A DNA stretch of 5,276 nucleotides. It comes from Flavobacteria bacterium RIFCSPLOWO2_12_FULL_31_7 (GTDB lineage Bacteria; Bacteroidota; Bacteroidia; Flavobacteriales; Flavobacteriaceae). Shown in pieces: positions 1 through 3,673 of the stretch; the first letter of the stretch is position 1, and every line of letters begins with the position of its first letter. The notes beneath the pieces were generated by a model, which was given only the letters and a program-made list of their open reading frames with translations, had not been told where the DNA came from and made no database searches. The translations under genes and the position numbers were made by a program. The stretch lies in NCBI GenBank assembly GCA_001800945.1, contig MGWJ01000104.1, forward strand, positions 1 through 5,276, in the 5' to 3' direction.

Positions 1-262
1 GAAACAAGATTTGACCTTGTTTTACAAATTGACCTTCATCTACATATATTTTTTGAAGATAACCTTTCTCTAAGGCTCTTAATTCGATGTGTCTAAATGA
101 TTGTATTTGAGATACGTAATCTTTGGTAACAACTGTGTCTTTTATGATTGGATTTGTTGCTAAAAAAGCTGTTTTTTCTTCTTTATGTTCTTCTTTGTGA
201 CCACAACTTGCTAGCAATAAAGCGCTACCCAAGCTTAATAGCATAAAAATTCTTTTAGCCAT
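1..262 (-). CDS. Efflux RND transporter periplasmic adaptor, lipoprotein (3' end cut by the window)
   Basis: This is the N-terminal 87 residues of a membrane-fusion (HlyD/AcrA-like) adaptor, the periplasmic bridge between an inner-membrane RND pump and an outer-membrane channel. The start is ATG at 262-260. It opens with a lipoprotein signal (MAKRIF, a hydrophobic run, then LLASC), with the lipidated cysteine at residue 20. A charged His/Glu-rich linker (GHKEEHKEEK) follows. From about residue 57 comes the first half of the lipoyl-like barrel-sandwich domain, seen as ELRALEKGYLQKIYVDEG and then QFVKQGQILF; this G-x-V-x-x-G-x-x-V-x-x-G-x-x-L pattern is typical of the family. The reading frame stays open to base 1, so the hairpin, second lipoyl half and beta-barrel lie outside the window. 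RND permease and TolC-like genes would be expected downstream but are not visible. The substrate (drug or metal) cannot be told. Confidence 0.88.
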   Translation of the reverse strand, partial: MAKRIFMLLSLGSALLLASCGHKEEHKEEKTAFLATNPIIKDTVVTKDYVSQIQSFRHIELRALEKGYLQKIYVDEGQFVKQGQILF

Positions 263-284
263 AACTATATTTATAAAAATTAAT

Positions 285-315
285 TAAATGTTTTTGAGTA
301 ATAAAATGTGCGCAA
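285..315 (-). promoter_or_regulatory. Weak candidate promoter for the efflux adaptor
   Basis: On the minus strand a TTG (315-313) is followed after 20 bases by AACATTTA (292-285), which matches the Bacteroidota -7 box TAnnTTTG at six of eight positions. The 20-base spacer suits the known TTG-N17-23-TAnnTTTG layout. Transcription would start about 15-20 bases before the adaptor ATG. The TTG is also the end of the palindrome at 313-337. The match is weak, so the adaptor could instead be read from the upstream gene. Confidence 0.25.
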
Positions 316-337
316 CAGATTACTAAATAATCCGTTG
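313..337 (-). promoter_or_regulatory. 25-bp palindrome upstream of the efflux adaptor (possible operator or mRNA hairpin)
   Basis: Arms of 10 bases (313-322 and 328-337) flank a 5-base centre. On the minus strand the arms read CAACGGATTA and TAATCTGTTG; nine positions are perfectly complementary and the tenth is a G·U in RNA of that strand but an A·C on the other strand. No U-run follows, so it does not look like an intrinsic terminator. It ends 51 bp before the adaptor start codon, a typical place for a repressor operator in an efflux operon. The role is inferred; the symmetry is seen. Confidence 0.5.
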
Positions 338-361
338 AAAGTTTTATGAAAAAACAGTTAA

Positions 362-766
362 TCAAATTCTATAAACAGAGAATTTAACATTTAAAGGATA
401 AGTGGATGCAAGGTATTTTTCGTAATTACATGATTTTAAGCCATTTTTAATTACGGAAGTTTGATTTTCTAGAAGATTAGTAGTTAAATACGTATCAGAA
501 AATCGGAAATTGTTTAAGAATTTTTTACCTGAGAAATCCGTTTCATCAATTTCTGATTCACTTATTTCAGCATTTTCAAGTTCTATTTCATACGCTAAAG
601 AACTTTGTGTTAAATGTTGTTTTTTTCCAGGATTATATTCAGCGTGATGAACTACATAATGTGAAAAAATTTTGCCTGTATTCTGAATGGATTTAGTGTA
701 TACACCAAAGCAACTCAGTACAGAAATAAAAAGCAGAAAGAAATATTTAAAACCTATTTTCTTCAT
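362..766 (-). CDS. Small exported protein of unknown function
   Basis: This 134-residue protein is not one I recognise. It begins with an N-terminal secretion signal (MKKIGFKYFFLLFISVLSCFG). A cysteine at residue 19 sits after VLS, a poor lipobox, so plain signal-peptidase I cleavage and lipidation are both possible. The mature part has a His-containing stretch (HYVVHHAEYN, then KKQH) around residues 36-51, then an acidic section (ELENAEISESEIDETD) around residues 62-77, and a basic, aromatic tail ending KFSVYRI. No transmembrane segment follows the signal, so it should be periplasmic or surface-exposed. It has a candidate promoter of its own at 796-803 and lies 99 bp upstream of the efflux adaptor on the same strand. 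The His and acidic clusters would allow metal binding, but that is only a guess. The ATG at 766-764 is the only sensible start because it precedes the signal peptide. Confidence 0.7.
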   Translation of the reverse strand: MKKIGFKYFFLLFISVLSCFGVYTKSIQNTGKIFSHYVVHHAEYNPGKKQHLTQSSLAYEIELENAEISESEIDETDFSGKKFLNNFRFSDTYLTTNLLENQTSVIKNGLKSCNYEKYLASTYPLNVKFSVYRI

Positions 767-774
767 TTAAATGC

Positions 775-803
775 GCTTAATAGCAAAATTTTAAGCAAAT
801 GTA
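775..803 (-). promoter_or_regulatory. Candidate promoter (-7 box TACATTTG) for the small exported protein
   Basis: On the minus strand TACATTTGC occurs at 803-795, an exact match to the Bacteroidota -7 consensus TAnnTTTG, followed by C. It lies 29 bases before the ATG at 766, leaving a leader of about 25 bases. No clear TTG -33 element lies at the expected distance; TTA triplets occur at spacers of 16 and 23. A small inverted repeat (GCTTAA at 796-791 with TTAAGC at 780-775, 10-base loop) sits at the start of the leader. The same nonamer TACATTTGC lies in front of pyrE. Confidence 0.5.
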
Positions 804-837
804 GACCATTTATTTTGATTAATTTGTAAATGAGTTG

Positions 838-1401
838 TTAATGGCTACTATTTATATATTTCAAAGTATTCTTAATATTAAAAAATTCTAATTCATTTTC
901 CTTTTTTATATTAAATAATATTATTGTAGTATGTCCATCAAAATATATTTTGGTAATTCTTCCGGACTTTGTATTAGCAGAATAATCCCACCTTTTATTA
1001 TAAACATCTTTAAAATAATCAGATATACCGGAAAGTAAATCTGCGTCTTCAACTAATTCCTTCCAATCAGTAATTTTTTCATTTTTGATTTCTCTTTCAG
1101 GATTTATTGAAATTATTTGTCCATTTTCATATTCAATAAAAAATTCAGTACCATAATACAACCATTTTTTTATATTTTTTGGAACATTAATGTCATAATG
1201 TTGATAATAACTTGTTTGATTACCAGCACTCATTCCAATTTTACGTCTTGAATAAAAAGTATTGTAATTTTCAAATTGTTTAAAACCAAAATCTTTATAA
1301 TCAATACTATCGCCAAATTTCGGATTATCAATAAATTTATATTCTGAACAAGAAGCTAGAATTGTAAAGAGTAATATAGATATTATTAAATTGAATTTCA
1401 T
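838..1401 (-). CDS. Hypothetical lipoprotein
   Basis: This 187-residue protein starts with a clear lipoprotein signal: MKFNL, a hydrophobic segment, and lipobox LASC with the cysteine at 18. It is therefore predicted to be lipid-anchored in the periplasm or at the outer membrane. The mature part is rich in Lys, Asn, Tyr and Phe, with no internal membrane segment, no repeat and no catalytic motif that I can identify. An aromatic segment (KKWLYYGTEFFIEYENG) around residues 79-95 and a C-terminal strand-like region (GRITKIYFDGHTTIILFNI) suggest a small mixed alpha/beta domain. It begins 11 bp after the NUDIX stop codon, with no -7 box in the gap, so it is probably the second gene of that transcript. 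Its A/T-richness and lysine/asparagine bias exceed those of its neighbours, fitting a fast-evolving accessory gene. Function is unknown. Confidence 0.75.
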   Translation of the reverse strand: MKFNLIISILLFTILASCSEYKFIDNPKFGDSIDYKDFGFKQFENYNTFYSRRKIGMSAGNQTSYYQHYDINVPKNIKKWLYYGTEFFIEYENGQIISINPEREIKNEKITDWKELVEDADLLSGISDYFKDVYNKRWDYSANTKSGRITKIYFDGHTTIILFNIKKENELEFFNIKNTLKYINSSH

Positions 1402-1412
1402 AGTTATAAAAT

Positions 1413-2012
1413 CTAAATAACCTTTTCACTTTCAAACAACAATTTAATATTTTCATAGGAATTTCCAAGAGCAGCTTCAATTTCTGATGGTTTTAGCCAA
1501 ACAGCTTTTGTAATGCCTTCTTTTTCTTGTGGACAAGTTGGTCCTGTGTAATTGGATTCCATTTTAAACCAATAGGTAATTTTTAGTTTAAAACTTCCGT
1601 TACGTTTAAAAATATGATAGGTTTTTTGAAGTTTTTCTGTGATTTTTAAGCCTGAAACTCCTGTTTCTTCTTCTACTTCGCGCATGGCGGCATTTTCAAT
1701 GGTTTCATCTTTTTCAATTCCACCTTTTGGTAAATCCCATTTTCCATTTCTAAAAATGAATAAAACTTCTCCATTAGCATTAAATACCAATCCACCACCA
1801 GCTTTTGACACAGGAATTTTCGATTTCAAAGTTTTCATAATTAACTTTTCATCGGAATGGTATAAGTAGGCACTTTGAATTTTATTCAAAAATAATTCTG
1901 AGATTACTTTTGGAATATTTACCGTTTCTAACAAATAAATTTTAAAATTTGTTTCCTTTTCAAACGTATTTGTCAAAAAAAGTGGTTTCTCGTTTACAAA
2001 AACTTTATACAT
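1413..2012 (-). CDS. NUDIX hydrolase
   Basis: This is a 199-residue pyrophosphohydrolase that would cleave a nucleoside diphosphate linked to another group, with Mg2+ bound by the NUDIX box. The box G-x5-E-x7-REUxEExGU is complete at residues 97-119: G97, E103, R111-E112, metal-binding E115 and E116, then G118. It follows WDLPKGG. The first 70 residues form an extension before the core strand (AGGGLVFNANGEVLFIFRNG). The substrate cannot be deduced; diadenosine polyphosphates, ADP-ribose or oxidised nucleotides are all used by relatives. I chose the ATG at 2012-2010 (MYKVFVNEKP). An in-frame ATG nine codons upstream, at 2039, would add MLLLNIILQ, which is simply pyrE coding sequence read backwards. 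The gene is divergent from pyrE with 7 bp between start codons, and the lipoprotein gene follows 11 bp downstream. Confidence 0.92.
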   Translation of the reverse strand: MYKVFVNEKPLFLTNTFEKETNFKIYLLETVNIPKVISELFLNKIQSAYLYHSDEKLIMKTLKSKIPVSKAGGGLVFNANGEVLFIFRNGKWDLPKGGIEKDETIENAAMREVEEETGVSGLKITEKLQKTYHIFKRNGSFKLKITYWFKMESNYTGPTCPQEKEGITKAVWLKPSEIEAALGNSYENIKLLFESEKVI

Positions 2013-2015
2013 TTG
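2008..2015 (+). promoter_or_regulatory. pyrE -7 promoter box TACATTTG, overlapping the NUDIX start codon
   Basis: TACATTTG is an exact match to the Bacteroidota -7 consensus TAnnTTTG and is followed by C. It begins 12 bases before the pyrE ATG (2020) and covers the complement of the NUDIX start codon (2010-2012). A -33 TTG is not perfect; GTTTC at 1985-1989 offers TTT with a 19-base spacer. With a box at this position, transcription should begin around 2018-2022, at or next to the pyrE start codon, implying a leaderless or nearly leaderless mRNA. The motif is seen; the start site is inferred. Confidence 0.5.
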
Positions 2016-2019
2016 CAAT

Positions 2020-2661
2020 ATGATATTTAACAACAACACAGCACAACAAACAGCCGAATTGCTTTTACAAATAAACGCAATTAAATTGAATTCTAAAAAT
2101 CCTTTTACTTGGGCTTCTGGCTGGAAAAGTCCAATTTATTGTGATAACCGTATAACGCTTTCGTTTCCAGCGGTTAGAAATTATATTAGAGATGAATTTG
2201 TAAAGCAAATTGAAGACAAATTTGGTCGTCCAGACGTGATTGCAGGAGTAGCAACAGGAGCAATTGGCATCGGAATTTTAGTAGCAGAAGCTATGGGATT
2301 ACCTTTTGTATATGTTAGACCGGAAGCAAAAAAGCATGGAAGACAAAATCAGGTAGAAGGTTTCTTACAAAAAGGTCAAACTGTAATTGTCGTAGAAGAT
2401 TTAATTTCTACTGGTGGAAGTAGTTTAATGGCTGTAGAAGCTTTACGTAATGAAGGCGCAAATGTAAAAGGAATGGCCGCGATTTTCACCTATGGGTTTC
2501 CAATTTCTCAAGAAAAAATTTCAGAAGCAAAACTTGAGGTTTATACTTTAAGTAATTACGAAAACTTAATTGAAAAAGCGGTTGAAAAACAATATGTTTC
2601 AGAAGAAGAATTAGAAACACTACAATGTTGGAATAGTAATCCGAGTGAGTGGGGAAAATAA
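2020..2661 (+). CDS. pyrE: Orotate phosphoribosyltransferase
   Basis: This cytosolic enzyme (EC 2.4.2.10) joins orotate to PRPP to give OMP and pyrophosphate, the fifth step of de novo UMP synthesis. The 213-residue length is normal for bacterial OPRTases. Visible hallmarks are the N-terminal segment NPFTWASGWKSPIYCDNR (residues 27-44), the mobile catalytic loop RPEAKKHGRQNQVEG (100-114, with K104, K105 and H106), and the PRPP-binding loop VIVVEDLISTGGSS (122-135, with the acidic pair E126-D127). The region VIAGVATGAIGIG (73-85) fits the core Rossmann-like strand and the turn after it. The ATG at 2020 gives the usual N-terminus. No Shine-Dalgarno sequence is present, and only 7 bp separate this start from the divergent NUDIX start. 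The gene ends 45 bp before a bidirectional terminator and appears to be monocistronic. Confidence 0.97.
   Translation: MIFNNNTAQQTAELLLQINAIKLNSKNPFTWASGWKSPIYCDNRITLSFPAVRNYIRDEFVKQIEDKFGRPDVIAGVATGAIGIGILVAEAMGLPFVYVRPEAKKHGRQNQVEGFLQKGQTVIVVEDLISTGGSSLMAVEALRNEGANVKGMAAIFTYGFPISQEKISEAKLEVYTLSNYENLIEKAVEKQYVSEEELETLQCWNSNPSEWGK
2068..2075 (-). promoter_or_regulatory. Weak candidate -7 box for the NUDIX gene, inside pyrE
   Basis: On the minus strand TTTATTTG matches TAnnTTTG at seven of eight positions. It lies 55 bases upstream of the NUDIX ATG, inside the pyrE coding region. With only 7 bp between the two genes, the NUDIX promoter has to lie within pyrE. No good TTG -33 element is found at the right spacing, so this is the best available candidate rather than a firm call. 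Confidence 0.22.
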
Positions 2662-2664
2662 TTC

Positions 2665-2694
2665 GATTTACGAATTGAGATTTACGATTTACGA
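2665..2694 (+). repeat. Short direct repeats of GATTTACGA
   Basis: The nonamer GATTTACGA occurs three times directly after the pyrE stop: 2665-2673, 2679-2687 and 2686-2694. The last two overlap by two bases, giving a 7-base period; the first two are 14 bases apart, twice that period. The spacer ATTGA breaks the pattern. It looks like a decayed simple tandem array. No coding function is seen. Confidence 0.7.
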
Positions 2695-2706
2695 ATAATT
2701 AAAATA

Positions 2707-2744
2707 AAAAAACGCAATTTCATTAAGTTGAATTTGCGTTTTTT
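2707..2744. terminator. Bidirectional Rho-independent terminator between pyrE and cvfB
   Basis: The stem pairs AAAAAACGCAA (2707-2717) with TTGCGTTTTTT (2734-2744). After a T·T mismatch (2718/2733), TTCA (2719-2722) pairs with TGAA (2729-2732) around the loop TTAAGT. An A-run on the left and a T-run on the right give a U-tract in both directions. It can therefore end pyrE from the left and the antiporter-cvfB transcript from the right, as suits its place between two convergent genes. Confidence 0.88.
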
Positions 2745-2745
2745 G

Positions 2746-2767
2746 TTTGATAATTACTTTTATCAAA
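2746..2767. repeat. Perfect 8-bp inverted repeat (small hairpin)
   Basis: TTTGATAA (2746-2753) and TTATCAAA (2760-2767) are perfect inverted copies around a 6-base loop. The stem is AT-rich and weak in RNA. It fits exactly between the terminator and the REP-like element with at most one free base on each side. It could be an extra 3'-end hairpin for the cvfB transcript or a protein-binding palindrome. Confidence 0.55.
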
Positions 2768-2828
2768 TTGAGCTTGTTTCAGATTCTCAACTAAAATAAT
2801 TTAGATTCTGAAACAAGTTCAGAATGAC
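2768..2828. repeat. REP/BIME-like inverted repeat element
   Basis: Bases 2769-2787 pair with 2803-2821 over 19 positions with one G·T and one T·T mismatch, around a 15-base AT-rich loop; the core is CTTGTTTCAGA / TCTGAAACAAG. The right half also folds on its own. On the minus strand it reads GTCA followed by TTCTGAACTTGTTTCAGAA, a perfect 7-bp stem with a 5-base loop. The left half has its own weaker stem (TTGAG 2768-2772, CTCAA 2786-2790). Two inverted hairpin units, one flanked by a GTCA tetranucleotide, resemble REP sequences paired as a BIME. From memory, GTCATTCTGAACTTGTTTCAG-type sequences recur between genes in flavobacterial genomes; I could not verify this here. It lies 16 bp beyond the cvfB stop codon. 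Confidence 0.65.
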
Positions 2829-2844
2829 AAAAAATATCTTGAAA

Positions 2845-3672
2845 TTATACCAACTGAATGCCTTCGTTATTAATATCAATAAGTTTTTGTTTATATAAAC
2901 TTCCAATCGCTTTTTTGAATGTTTTTTTACTCATTTTTAAAACCGATTTGATTTCTTCTGGATGACTGTTGTCGTTCAATCTTAAAAAACCATCATTTTG
3001 TTTTAAGGCTTCTAACACTTGTTGTGCAGAATCGTCAATGGCTTCAAAACCTTGTTTTTGGAAAGAAACATCAATTTTTCCATCAGGGCGAATTGTTTTA
3101 ATATAACCTTTCGTTTTATATCCTGGCGAAACCGTTTCAAAAACTTGATTTTGATAGGCTAAACCACGAAACTTTCCGTTGATAATTACGTTAATTCCGA
3201 TTTCAGTAATGTGAGAAACCATTACATCTACTTCTTGTCCGACTTCAACATCTAAAGGTTCTTTATCTAAAAACTGGTTAATTTTACTTGATGCTGCTAA
3301 CCTACCCGTTTGTTTGTCTAAATACATTGTTACCACATAACGTTTGTCTTTTTCCATCGGACGCGCTTGTTCTTTAAACGGAACAAACAAATCTTTTTCC
3401 ATTCCCCAATTTAAAAAGGCACCAAATTTATTGATGTAATTTACTTTTAAAACAGCAAATGAATTTAAAGTAATAAAGGGTTTTAAAGTTGTAGCAACAG
3501 GACGTTCTTCGTGATCTAAATATACGAAAACTGTTAAATCTTCACCAATTTCAAATTCGCTAGGTACGTATTTATTTGGTAACAAAACATCGTCTTTTCC
3601 ATTGGTTAGAAACAATCCAACTTTTGTTTCTCTATCTATTTTTAATGTATGATATACACCTATTTGTAACAT
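2845..3672 (-). CDS. cvfB: CvfB/YitL-type S1 RNA-binding protein
   Basis: This 275-residue protein is built from three S1-like OB-fold domains followed by a C-terminal winged helix, the architecture of the CvfB (YitL) family. Members bind RNA; in Staphylococcus aureus CvfB affects virulence gene expression. The first S1-like unit spans about residues 1-62 (KVGLFLTNG, DDVLLPNKYVP). The second spans 68-132 (VNYINKFGAFLNWGMEKDLFVP) and is the clearest S1 match. The third spans 145-206 (GQEVDVMVSHITEIGINVII). The winged helix runs from about 212 to 275 and includes MSKKTFKKAIGSLYKQKLI. There is no signal or membrane segment, so it is cytosolic. Its ATG follows the antiporter stop as TAA-T-ATG, so it is surely co-transcribed and probably translationally coupled. 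Transcription would end at the terminator at 2707-2744. Its function in Bacteroidota is not known to me. Confidence 0.9.
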   Translation of the reverse strand: MLQIGVYHTLKIDRETKVGLFLTNGKDDVLLPNKYVPSEFEIGEDLTVFVYLDHEERPVATTLKPFITLNSFAVLKVNYINKFGAFLNWGMEKDLFVPFKEQARPMEKDKRYVVTMYLDKQTGRLAASSKINQFLDKEPLDVEVGQEVDVMVSHITEIGINVIINGKFRGLAYQNQVFETVSPGYKTKGYIKTIRPDGKIDVSFQKQGFEAIDDSAQQVLEALKQNDGFLRLNDNSHPEEIKSVLKMSKKTFKKAIGSLYKQKLIDINNEGIQLV

Positions 3673-3673
3673 A

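Noticed and set aside
775..796. GCTTAA...TTAAGC hairpin as a terminator for the upstream lipoprotein gene
   Set aside because: The stem is only 6 bp and AT-rich with a 10-base loop and no U-run, and it lies after the candidate promoter of the next gene. No terminator is evident between 767 and 837.
1639..1869. Plus-strand ORF of 76 codons
   Set aside because: It lies entirely antisense inside the NUDIX gene, has low-complexity Ser/Phe/Pro composition and shows no domain.
2013..2039. Upstream in-frame ATG at 2039 extending the NUDIX protein by nine residues (MLLLNIILQ)
   Set aside because: The extension is antisense to the pyrE N-terminal codons and would make the two genes overlap head to head by 20 bp. 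MYKVFVNEKP from 2012 is a more natural N-terminus.
2662..2844. A CRISPR array or attachment site in the repeat-rich intergenic region
   Set aside because: The direct repeats are 9 bases long with no regular spacers, there are no cas genes, and there is no tRNA or integrase. A simple repeat, a terminator and a REP-like element explain the structure.
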